From the IMG/VR virus record IMGVR_UViG_3300019360_000018, positions 1-47,756 of that record: 47,756 nt of DNA; one strand, 5' to 3'. The DNA comes from a virus. Below the pieces are notes generated by a model. The model was not told where the DNA came from. It worked only from the letters and a program-made list of their open reading frames with translations, and did not search any database. The translations under genes and the position numbers were made by a program. Below, piece by piece: positions 22,148 to 30,893 of this stretch. The stretch's first letter is position 1. Each line of letters begins with the position of its first letter.

Positions 22148-22374
22148 TTTTCGGCCCTTTTCTGCGAATCGATCGCTCCCTGCACGAACACTTGGAAGCG
22201 CTTGATAAACGCCGCCAAGTCTCGCGCCCCCGCCAATCCCTCCACGGTCTGGCGTTCGAGCACCTGAATGATCATATTCGCGTCTTGCACGCTGAATAGC
22301 CTCGGTGGCAGTTCCGGGAACGGCGTCGGTACGACCTTCGGCGGCTGGGGAGGGGCGTTTTTCACCTGTTTCAT
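22144..22374 (-). CDS. Hypothetical lysis-cassette protein (76 aa)
   Basis: ATG at 22374. It has a Pro-rich N terminus (APPQPPKVVPTPFPELPPR) followed by helices (ANMIIQVLERQTVEGLAGARDLAAFIKRFQVFVQG). It is soluble with no motif recognised. It is coupled to the holin candidate and is presumably an accessory or structural peptide of unknown role. Confidence 0.6.
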   Translation of the reverse strand: MKQVKNAPPQPPKVVPTPFPELPPRLFSVQDANMIIQVLERQTVEGLAGARDLAAFIKRFQVFVQGAIDSQKRAEK

Positions 22375-22377
22375 GAT

Positions 22378-22614
22378 TCACTCCTGGGAAATCTCAGTCT
22401 TGACGAACGCGAGAACCGCGCTTCCGACACCGAGGACTATCATGGTAACGGCGAAAGGGCGTGGGCCTAAAATCGTGGAGAGATGGGGGGCGACTGCAAC
22501 AAGCGAGCCGACAATGACTTGCAGCGCGCCAAGAGTCAAAAGCAGGCTTCGCTGACTGCGCTTGGCTGCCCTGACCGTCGCACCGGCGGCATTGGTAAAT
22601 GCCTGCGCAATCAT
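22378..22614 (-). CDS. Two-segment membrane protein, possible holin or antiholin (78 aa)
   Basis: It starts in an ATGA overlap with the gene before it. A positively charged N terminus (about residues 1-24) is followed by two hydrophobic segments (about 25-45 and 52-70) and an acidic end. Together with the 57-residue protein it may form a holin/antiholin pair; the sequence alone does not decide which is the holin. Confidence 0.6.
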   Translation of the reverse strand: MIAQAFTNAAGATVRAAKRSQRSLLLTLGALQVIVGSLVAVAPHLSTILGPRPFAVTMIVLGVGSAVLAFVKTEISQE

Positions 22615-23126
22615 TTATCGGCCCCGTTGAGTTGTATTGATGCGAAGGCTGTTGCCACCCATCGCGCAGACACGATCAGGTCCTCTTGCAAGAAGGCTAC
22701 CGTCACCGAGCCCGGCTTGCCCGGCTTGCGTAACGGCGGCGTGAGGTCACGCACGACCGCGCTGGTGAAATCGGAATACTGATCGCCGATGTTGGAATGA
22801 CGTGCTTGGAAGCAATATTTCGTCGCTGAAAGGCCCGAAAGAGGGATAGAAAAGGGCTGCCCGGCAGCCGCCGGAAGCAGCGCCAGTGTAACCGTGTTTT
22901 CCGTTGTCGCCACGGCCGTCCCGGCCGTGTTGCAGGTGCCGTATTTCACGCGCACATCGCGTAGCGAATTAAGCGAGCCGTCGGTCGGGATCACCGAGCC
23001 GTCGGTATTCTGGCTGGCATTTACTCCCGATACCGTAACGTCGGCCGCATTCGCCACGCTGACGAAACACACCAGGGCAAAGGCAGCCGCGAGGGCAGCA
23101 AGGAAGTGAGGGGTAGGCTTGTACAT
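22611..23126 (-). CDS. Secreted fibronectin-III-like protein (171 aa)
   Basis: A Sec signal peptide is clear: a basic start, a long hydrophobic core and the cleavage-like motif VANAA near residue 28. The mature part has the strand pattern of an Ig/fibronectin III domain (VRVKYGTCNTAGTAV, GLSATKYCFQARHSN) with two Cys that could form a disulfide, and a FTSAVVRDLTPP linker. An exported protein between tail fibre and lysis genes is unusual. It could act in the periplasm during infection or alter the host surface. Confidence 0.65.
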   Translation of the reverse strand: MYKPTPHFLAALAAAFALVCFVSVANAADVTVSGVNASQNTDGSVIPTDGSLNSLRDVRVKYGTCNTAGTAVATTENTVTLALLPAAAGQPFSIPLSGLSATKYCFQARHSNIGDQYSDFTSAVVRDLTPPLRKPGKPGSVTVAFLQEDLIVSARWVATAFASIQLNGADK

Positions 23127-23169
23127 GGCAAATTCCTCGGATTGAAGCAGTTTCGATTACGAAAATATA

Positions 23170-25644
23170 TCAAAAGTAGGTGATTACGACAACCACGCCG
23201 TTGCCGCCGTTGGCCCCGGCCCCGGACGATCCTGCACCGTTGGTTGCGGCCCCGCCTCCGCCTCCGCCGGCGCCTTTTCCGCCCGCCGCGCCGCCGCTGC
23301 CGCCATTGCCGCCTGCCGTAGAGTTGCCCCCGCCCCCGCCGCCCCCGGTGCCAGCCGCGCCGTTCCCGTGCGTGTTGCCTGCGCCTCCGTTCGTGCCGCC
23401 AGCCGCGCCGCCTGTGCCGCCCGTCAAGCCTCCAAATGTATGCGCCCCACCGGCTGCACCAGCGTTCTGCACGTTGCCCGACGTGACGCCACCGCCCCCG
23501 CCGCCCCCTGCGCCTGCGAGGCCCGACGCAGAGCCTGCGACACCCGCTGCGCCGCTCGCGCCGCCCGGGCCGCCGTTGGAGCCGTTGGAGGTGAGGCCCG
23601 TGCCGCCAAGGCCGTCGCTGCCGCCGAAAATTTTGCCCGTGCCGGGGTTGGCAGTAAGGTAGCTGCCGAAAGACGAGACCCCGCCATCAGTGCCATTCGC
23701 CCCGTTCGTGTTGTCATTAGTGATTGCCGGGCCGCCAGTGCCGCCAGTACCGACCGTCACAGACACCGACGAGGACAGGTCAGTAGCGCGAAAAATCATG
23801 CGCGACAAGCCGCCGCCACCGCCACCGCCGGAGCCGTTGCGCACACTTGCAGCCGCACCTTTGCGCGCGCTCGCGCCGCCGCCACCGGCACCGATGACGA
23901 TGACTTCGACTGCGGCTGCACCGCTCGGCTTGTTCCAGGTGCTCGCGCCGGTGGCCGTGAAAATCTGGATGTCTGCGGGCGCGCCGGGTGCGGTAGCCCA
24001 GGACGGAGCGACGCCCGCGCCCCCGGACGTGAGCACTTCACCGGCGCTGCCCGCGTCGCCCTGGATCATCAATTCCGTAATGAGCAGGTTGAGGTCCGGG
24101 TCGTTCGTGCCGTTACCGATGATAATATCTTCAATGGCCGACGAGCTGGCATTCCGCTGCGCAGCGAACGCGGGGCGGAACGTGGTGTTATCGTCCAGCG
24201 TCGCACCCACGGCCCATTCTCCGTTCACCACACGGGTAGTCCAGCGCTTGCCGTCGGCGGCCTGGTCCGTTTCGATCTGCGCGAGCACAGGGGCTGCCGT
24301 CGAAATCGTCAGCGGCGTGCCGGACGACGCCGCGAAAATGTGCGCGCCAGTCCACGTCGGCACGATGCCTTGATCCAGTGCCGGTGCGCCGTCGCTGCGC
24401 AGGAACGTCGTTGCCGAACCGTTGACCGCTGCCAACCCGACAGAAGCAGTCGGGTTGGCGCCGGTAGCGCCGCCCGAAGCTGCGGCCCACGCCGGCGCTC
24501 CAGAAACAACCGTCAACACTTGGCCGTTACTGCCAATGGCGATGCGAGCCGGGACGCCGCCGGCGCGCGTGAGCAGGTCGCCGTCCGTCGTCAGAACGCT
24601 CGACTGAATCGCGCCGTTGATCAGCGCCTGGTACGCGGCGCTGACCTGCACGTCGTCGGCGTTCACTGTGATGCCGGTTCCGGCGCCAACCGCTAGCGTG
24701 CGATCCGCCGAGAGGTCTCCGCCGCCCGTTAGGCCGGCGCCAGAGATGATCTGCCGCGAGGTCGGGACGTAGCCAGCGAGGTCGGCCGGCTGCACGGCCG
24801 TCTCGGCGAGGTCAATGCCGAGCAGGATGCCAGCGCCGAGCGACAGCACCGGATTGGCCGGGTCGCTCGAGTCCACGATGATTTCGCCGTAGGCGCCGAT
24901 GATCGTATCGACCGTCCCGCCGCCCCCGCCGCCCGAGGCGCTGATCGTCAGGATACCAGGCGTGGATGTGTTGAAGCTGATATTCGTGCCGGCGTTTAAA
25001 CGCCTCGAGTTGATCAGCGTGCCAGTCTCGTCGTTCGCGGTAATGAACGTCTCGCCAGAGATGTCGGGCGGCGTGTTGATCAAGTCGTCGTAATCGCCAG
25101 TGAAGGCGACTAGCGCGAGGTCCTCCGGCTGCACGGCCGTTTCTGCCAGGTCTATGCCGAGCAGAATTCCAGCACCGAGCGACAGCACCGGATTGGCAGG
25201 GTCGCTCGAGTCCACGACGATTTCACCGTAGGCGCCGATGATCGTGACGACAGCCTGTTCGTCGGTGCCCCACGCCGGCACACCGGCGATGACCTTGAGC
25301 ACTTGGCCCTCGGTGCCGATCGACAGGCGCTGTGGCACGAGCGCGCCGCGCACATAGATGTCGCCCTGCGTCGTCAGCGTGTCCTTGCGGAGATACTGCG
25401 GATGGTCGTCGCCGACCGGGAGGCCCTGCAACAGCTTATGGTGAATCGAGCCGCCCTGCGTCGGCGACACTTCGCTGGTAGTGCTGAGACTGAGCCATGC
25501 GCGCACTGTTGCCGGCGTGCCAACTGTGCCGTCAGGCGTGAAAAGATTCGTGCCGAGCGTTGCGCCCTCGGTCGCTGCCGGGTCGAGATGAATGACCCGG
25601 GCTGGCGTAGAGTCTTGCAGCTTGACCTTGATCCGGCGGCCCAC
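23170..25644 (-). CDS. Tail fibre with glycine-rich tip (824 aa)
   Basis: The host-binding fibre. The N-terminal part (about 1-230) includes a duplicated module (TIIGAYGEIVVDSSDPANPVLSL...) coded by 121-base repeats at 24786-24906 and 25125-25245. The middle holds fibre-shaft beta sequence (SVGLAAVNGSATTFLRSDGAPAL). The last 240 residues are very glycine-rich, with many GGGG runs, and end VVVVITYF, the form of Gly_rich/polyglycine-sandwich adhesin tips as in phage S16 gp38. The start is GTG at 25644. Confidence 0.8.
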   Translation of the reverse strand: MGRRIKVKLQDSTPARVIHLDPAATEGATLGTNLFTPDGTVGTPATVRAWLSLSTTSEVSPTQGGSIHHKLLQGLPVGDDHPQYLRKDTLTTQGDIYVRGALVPQRLSIGTEGQVLKVIAGVPAWGTDEQAVVTIIGAYGEIVVDSSDPANPVLSLGAGILLGIDLAETAVQPEDLALVAFTGDYDDLINTPPDISGETFITANDETGTLINSRRLNAGTNISFNTSTPGILTISASGGGGGGTVDTIIGAYGEIIVDSSDPANPVLSLGAGILLGIDLAETAVQPADLAGYVPTSRQIISGAGLTGGGDLSADRTLAVGAGTGITVNADDVQVSAAYQALINGAIQSSVLTTDGDLLTRAGGVPARIAIGSNGQVLTVVSGAPAWAAASGGATGANPTASVGLAAVNGSATTFLRSDGAPALDQGIVPTWTGAHIFAASSGTPLTISTAAPVLAQIETDQAADGKRWTTRVVNGEWAVGATLDDNTTFRPAFAAQRNASSSAIEDIIIGNGTNDPDLNLLITELMIQGDAGSAGEVLTSGGAGVAPSWATAPGAPADIQIFTATGASTWNKPSGAAAVEVIVIGAGGGGASARKGAAASVRNGSGGGGGGGLSRMIFRATDLSSSVSVTVGTGGTGGPAITNDNTNGANGTDGGVSSFGSYLTANPGTGKIFGGSDGLGGTGLTSNGSNGGPGGASGAAGVAGSASGLAGAGGGGGGGVTSGNVQNAGAAGGAHTFGGLTGGTGGAAGGTNGGAGNTHGNGAAGTGGGGGGGNSTAGGNGGSGGAAGGKGAGGGGGGAATNGAGSSGAGANGGNGVVVVITYF
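24786..25245. repeat. Pair of diverged 121-base direct repeats in the tail fibre gene
   Basis: Copies at 24786-24906 and 25125-25245 match at most positions and code for the same TIIGAYGEI..LAETAVQP module. They lie 218 bases apart. This is an internal duplication of a fibre domain that could support recombination. Confidence 0.8.
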
Positions 25645-25647
25645 GGC

Positions 25648-28128
25648 TTAACCCCCGCCGAGAAGCTGTGCGATTTCCTCGGGCGAATAGCCGAGTGCTT
25701 CGAGGTCCTCGACGCTGATATACACGGCGCCGTCCTCAGGGTCGATGCGCCCACGGCCGATTTCCTGGCCGATGCCGCCGCGCTGCATCTCCAAGTCGGC
25801 CGGCGCCAGTTGCAGGTCTAGCATCTCGCGATCCGACAACGGCGCCGGCATCCGGTCCTCGGGATACAACTCGAGCCGGCCGCGCGTCGTGTCGCCACGG
25901 ACGGCCGCCTGCATGCGCGGGTCGGCGAGCAATTCGTTCGGCAGCCCGGCGTTCGCCTGCGTGCCGATCGGACGGTCGAGCACCGCCTGACGCTCGGCGC
26001 TGCGATCCGGCACGCCGTTGATGCGGCGGTCGTCGCCGACGTAAGGCGTGCGCTCCGGGTTGCGCCGGCGGTTGATCGGCTGGTCCGTGAGGAACTCGGT
26101 CGTGGCAGCGGCCGGCGGCACTTCGACGCCCGGGAACACGCCCTGCTCCGGCGCGAGTTCGAGCCCGGCAGCCAGGCCGGTGTCAGGCGCGGAGGCGATA
26201 AAGTCGATGTCGCCCTGAATCCTCGGCGTCTCACTCGCCACGAGGTCGCCCACCTGCGCACCGGCGGGCGGCATTGAAGCGTCGCCGCTCATGTCACGCG
26301 CGAACTCCGGGGCTCCCGGTCGGTTCGGGTTGCGGAACGCGGCGCCCGGCGGCAGCCCGCCGGTCAACGTAAAGTCAATCGGTGGCGGCATCGGACGCGG
26401 GCCGAGGTTGCCGGGAGGCGGGTCCAACTCGAGCGCGGTCGCCATGCCGAGGTTGCCCTGCACGCCCGGCACGTCGAACATCTTTGGGTCGTAAGGCTTG
26501 AGCGTCTCCGGCCGACGCGGGCCGTGCATGAAGCGCTGACCGAACTCGGACGTGAGCACCGGGCCGAGGGCCGAGCGGGCGCCGGTCTGCAACGCCTGAA
26601 TCACGCCGCCCGGATTGGCATCGACGCGCGCCGCGTCCACAGACAGCTTGCCGGGGGGCAACTTGTCGCGGAAAACGTCGGCGGCTAGTTCCATCTCGCC
26701 CGACAGAAACTCGCCGGCTTGCTTCATGTCCATGAGCGCAACGCCCGGCCGCTTTTTGCCGCTGACTGCCTCGCGCGCCTGGTGCGTTTTCGCCATGCGC
26801 GTGCGCGCATTATTGAGCGACGGGATAAGATCGGGACGGCCGCTCGCCTGCAAGGATTCGTCTAGCGCCTGTTCCAGCACTTTGGCCATCTCGCGGAACG
26901 CGGCTGCCTTCTGCGTCTGAATCTCCGGCTTCTCGGCTTTCGAGATGCCCTCGCGGAGCAGGCGCGCGGTATCCCGGTAGTCCTGCGCGGCCTTGAGCAC
27001 GGCGCCAGTGTCTGCCTCGACGACGTTGCCAACCTGGGCGCGCAATTGGCTGACATCCGGCGCCTCATTGAGGAGCGGATTATTACGGCGCGCCTCGCCG
27101 ACCGCATCGACTGCCTTTTGCAGTTTGTCCGTCCACTTGAGTTTAGGCAGCGCGGCTTTCACGCCGTCGTAAATCTTGCCGGCGTCGTCCATGATGGCGT
27201 TGAACGCCGTGTTCGTCAGCGGAGTGTTCGCCGGCAGCCCCAGGTCCTTGCGAATACCCTCTTCCACGCGCGTGTCGTCCTTGAGGTTGTGGCGGCGCGC
27301 CATCGGGCCGCGACCGGCGGCGGCTTCGACGACGCTGCCGACGCGAGACGCAGGCTTGTTTTCGGGCGTGCGTGCAGAGCCAGGCACCTGATAGCCGGCA
27401 TCGCGCGCACGCGCGATGGGATCGGCGGTCGGACCCGATGTAACGGGAGCGCGCGGCTTCGGTCCCGGGTTGACGACGGGCATTTTCGGCGCGGCTCGCT
27501 TGACGGTCGCGAACTCCGCAGCGTCGATCAGCGGGTTGACGATGTTCTTGGCATACTGCTCTGGCACGCCGGCGGCCGTGAGCAACTGTTCGTTGCCGCT
27601 GCCGACGGTATTGACCAGGTCGCCGACCGGCTTGAGCACGGCGCCGAATTTTTCCTGCGCAGCCTTGGCGCCGGCCGGCAGCAAGTCGTTCATCGCGTTG
27701 AACGCCTTCTGTTGCTCGGTGCGGTAGTCGCCTGACGTGAACGGCGCCATCACGGCGCCGGCCGCCATCGACGCAGGGTATGCGAGGGTCGAGCCGCCGA
27801 GGCCCAGTAGCATGTCGCCCTGCGACACCGGCGAATCATCCTCTAACGCCGTGGCTATGCCCTTGCCGTAATCCTTGACATAATTGGCCGTCGCACCGAT
27901 CGGGTCGAGTTCCGATATACCTTCAATCGTGCCGTGAACGATGCCGCCGAGTGACGACTCGTTTTCCTCACGATCGGCCTGCATTGTGGCGTCGTGCTGA
28001 TCCTTCTGGAACTGCGCCCGCGTTTCCGTCGCCTGCGCTTTCGGGCTGCGCGACGGTTTGGCCGAGCGCAAGTCGAAACCAGCACTCGGCTTTTTGACAG
28101 GCTGCGCTTGCGACAGTTCGAACGGCAT
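25648..28128 (-). CDS. Large internal virion / ejection protein candidate (826 aa)
   Basis: It lies between the fibre and another internal protein. The N terminus is polar. Residues about 85-125 are Gly/Ala-rich and hydrophobic (GDMLLGLGGSTLAYPASMAAGAVMAPF). The centre is long and helical (about 270-470). The C-terminal half is Pro-rich and disordered-looking, ending in a short helix (VEDLEALGYSPEEIAQLLGGG). This shape and place fit the large ejection proteins of podoviruses. No lytic transglycosylase motif was seen. Confidence 0.55.
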   Translation of the reverse strand: MPFELSQAQPVKKPSAGFDLRSAKPSRSPKAQATETRAQFQKDQHDATMQADREENESSLGGIVHGTIEGISELDPIGATANYVKDYGKGIATALEDDSPVSQGDMLLGLGGSTLAYPASMAAGAVMAPFTSGDYRTEQQKAFNAMNDLLPAGAKAAQEKFGAVLKPVGDLVNTVGSGNEQLLTAAGVPEQYAKNIVNPLIDAAEFATVKRAAPKMPVVNPGPKPRAPVTSGPTADPIARARDAGYQVPGSARTPENKPASRVGSVVEAAAGRGPMARRHNLKDDTRVEEGIRKDLGLPANTPLTNTAFNAIMDDAGKIYDGVKAALPKLKWTDKLQKAVDAVGEARRNNPLLNEAPDVSQLRAQVGNVVEADTGAVLKAAQDYRDTARLLREGISKAEKPEIQTQKAAAFREMAKVLEQALDESLQASGRPDLIPSLNNARTRMAKTHQAREAVSGKKRPGVALMDMKQAGEFLSGEMELAADVFRDKLPPGKLSVDAARVDANPGGVIQALQTGARSALGPVLTSEFGQRFMHGPRRPETLKPYDPKMFDVPGVQGNLGMATALELDPPPGNLGPRPMPPPIDFTLTGGLPPGAAFRNPNRPGAPEFARDMSGDASMPPAGAQVGDLVASETPRIQGDIDFIASAPDTGLAAGLELAPEQGVFPGVEVPPAAATTEFLTDQPINRRRNPERTPYVGDDRRINGVPDRSAERQAVLDRPIGTQANAGLPNELLADPRMQAAVRGDTTRGRLELYPEDRMPAPLSDREMLDLQLAPADLEMQRGGIGQEIGRGRIDPEDGAVYISVEDLEALGYSPEEIAQLLGGG

Positions 28129-29567
28129 TACTGTGCAACCTCTTCATACTCTCCGCTGCCGTCGGGATTGACCCATGCGGCGCCGTCAGGGGATTTCATG
28201 AATACCCAACCGCGCGAGTCCACGAGGTTGCCGGTTTCATTATAGTCGCCGTCGCCTCGGTTGATGATTTCCTCCTCGATTGTCGCGCCCTCGACAGGGT
28301 CGCCATTACTGTACAACGTGTCCTCGCCACCATCGGTAGGAGACCGTGCGCCTTGCGTTGCCAAGCGCGGCTCGCCCTTCGCGTCGTAAGTCAGGTCGAA
28401 CGATTCGTTGATCAGCGCCTCGAGGTCAGCGTTGTAACCGATCAGGCGCTTGACCTCTTTGAACACTTGTCCTACCGAGATGTTCGGGTCCGACAGGTTC
28501 GCTAGCGCCGTCTCCATCTTGAGACCCTCGCGATCGGAGACGTTACCCACCGCGCCGCCAGTCTTGGACATGGCGCGCAGGTTGAGCAACGTGGTGATCA
28601 TCATTTTGCTCGTCAATGTCTGCACCATCGCGCGCAGATTCGCGCCCTCGGTGCCGGGAATCATCGCGATGGGCCGCGTCAGGCCGAAAGCCTGGTACAG
28701 CTTTTCATTCTTGGCGATTTCCATTGCCTGATCGTTCATGGCAGTAATGTCCTGCACCGTCCGATCGCGCGCAAACTTGGCGCGCGGGTACTCGGAGCGC
28801 ATTTTCGCCGTCTCCGTGCCGGTCCGACTCGCGTCGGCGAGCGCTGCCTTGTTACTTGCCGCATCCTCTGCCGAGACAACCGGCGTGGCCGGGCCGCCGC
28901 CGGTCGGGCCTACGCGCGCAACAGCGGGGACACCGCCGGAGGTCACAACGCGATCCTGCGTGCGCACCATGTCCATGAACGTCGAAGGGCCCGGCGGTCC
29001 GCCGAGTTCTACGAATTGTTCGTAGTTTTTGCCGGCGGTCGTGCCTCCCCCGGGCACACCCGTGAGTTCCGGGGTTTCGTCGAGCAGATTCTCGGTGCCG
29101 TATGTGCCAACCGGCGCAATGCGCGGCAACAGCTTGCCCTGGATCGCGCTGCCGACGGCATGCGCCTTGGCGCGCGGCGTCTCTGGGTCGGCAATGAGGT
29201 CACGGAAGCGGATTTCCTGACCCTGCGACTGACCCTGCATCGTCGCGTAAAAGTCCGAGCCCAAACCGCCGATGACGGTGTTGCCGATAAAATCGGCATC
29301 GAGCGCGACCTCTTTAGGGTCGCGGCCCTTGCCAGTCTCATTGGCGATGTACGAATCCTTCCACTTGTCAGCCGCGCGCTGCGCGTTCGCCTTGGCAGTC
29401 GCTTCCAACTGCGACTTGCGCGCATTGGCGAGCGCCTGCTCGGTTTTAATCGTGTTTAAACGGCCCTCCTCGAATGCTTCATTGCGCATGCGCTCGGCCC
29501 CGCCGAAAAGCAGGGAGCCAATTTTTTGTATGCCAGTGAACTGACGTTCAGCCACGCGGACCTCCAT
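28128..29567 (-). CDS. Internal virion / ejection protein candidate (about 479 aa)
   Basis: The long frame begins at 29582 with TTG. I prefer ATG at 29567; a GTG at 29555 with GGAGGT four bases upstream is also possible. The product is helical at the N terminus (residues about 15-75, Ala/Lys/Gln-rich), has a disordered centre and a second helical part (ITAMNDQAMEIAKNEKLYQAFG...). It overlaps the large protein in a TAATG. The place in the tail/ejection block suggests an internal virion protein. Confidence 0.55.
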   Translation of the reverse strand: MEVRVAERQFTGIQKIGSLLFGGAERMRNEAFEEGRLNTIKTEQALANARKSQLEATAKANAQRAADKWKDSYIANETGKGRDPKEVALDADFIGNTVIGGLGSDFYATMQGQSQGQEIRFRDLIADPETPRAKAHAVGSAIQGKLLPRIAPVGTYGTENLLDETPELTGVPGGGTTAGKNYEQFVELGGPPGPSTFMDMVRTQDRVVTSGGVPAVARVGPTGGGPATPVVSAEDAASNKAALADASRTGTETAKMRSEYPRAKFARDRTVQDITAMNDQAMEIAKNEKLYQAFGLTRPIAMIPGTEGANLRAMVQTLTSKMMITTLLNLRAMSKTGGAVGNVSDREGLKMETALANLSDPNISVGQVFKEVKRLIGYNADLEALINESFDLTYDAKGEPRLATQGARSPTDGGEDTLYSNGDPVEGATIEEEIINRGDGDYNETGNLVDSRGWVFMKSPDGAAWVNPDGSGEYEEVAQ

Positions 29568-29585
29568 ATTTTGATCTACCAAAGC

Positions 29586-30248
<663 letters not shown>

Positions 30249-30254
30249 TACTGC

Positions 30255-30827
30255 TTACCCATATAAATCCCTCCGGGCCTGTTCACCGCCCTGCGAATAT
30301 GCTTCGTCACGGACGCCGAACCCGTAGGCATCGGCCGCAGCCTCGCCAATCGAGTCGAGCGCGTAGGGGATGAAGTCACTCTGCGCCGAGGCCATGCTGG
30401 AGCGCATGGCACCGCCGGCTCGCTGCGCCGCCGTCGTGGCGTCCATCCCGCCGAAAATCATGTTGATCAAAGACTGCCGCGAAGACTCGTCGCGCGACCG
30501 CAGGTTCCCGACGGCCGCCTGTGCATTGCGCTCGTTGCCGATCACGCCTTTGATGTACGCCTTGCGATTGCGACGCAGCCGATCGGTTTCGCTCGAACCG
30601 CCGATGACGCCGCGCCGGGCAAGTTGGAACTTCGACTTGCGATCGACGAGCGCTGACTGGTCCTTGAGGTCAGCGTTGCCCCGGTCGCGTAGCGCCTGTA
30701 AGTAGTCGCCATACTGCGCCTCTCGGCCGGCGCCATAAATGGCGTTGACCTGCCCGATGCCCTCGTGGATGCGCCGGTTGCGGGTGTCCTCGGACTTGAT
30801 CGCGAGTTTGTCAGCGCTTGACGACAT
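30255..30827 (-). CDS. Helical virion protein candidate (190 aa)
   Basis: ATG at 30827. It is almost wholly helical with many Arg, Ala and Gln (RRIHEGIGQVNAIYGAGREAQYGDYLQALRDRGNADL), without Cys and with few hydrophobic stretches. It lies between the nozzle gene and the ejection-type proteins and probably belongs to the same internal-core group. It is preceded by a promoter-like sequence. Confidence 0.5.
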   Translation of the reverse strand: MSSSADKLAIKSEDTRNRRIHEGIGQVNAIYGAGREAQYGDYLQALRDRGNADLKDQSALVDRKSKFQLARRGVIGGSSETDRLRRNRKAYIKGVIGNERNAQAAVGNLRSRDESSRQSLINMIFGGMDATTAAQRAGGAMRSSMASAQSDFIPYALDSIGEAAADAYGFGVRDEAYSQGGEQARRDLYG

Positions 30828-30863
30828 GGGACCTCACTTGCGTGCTGCCCCTGTAGAGCCGGC

Positions 30864-30891
30864 AGTTTATCAGACCTTGCTTATCTGTCAA
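30864..30891 (-). promoter_or_regulatory. Candidate late promoter (minus strand)
   Basis: TTGACA (30886-30891 on the minus strand), 16 bases, then TAAACT (30864-30869). The spacing and both hexamers equal those of the early promoter at 771-798. It would drive the genes from 30827 leftward: internal proteins, fibre and lysis. Confidence 0.5.
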
Positions 30892-30893
30892 AA

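Noticed and set aside
23180-24696. Pro-rich and Arg/Ala-rich plus-strand frames opposite the fibre gene
   Set aside because: They are the complement of glycine-rich coding DNA and show only that composition.
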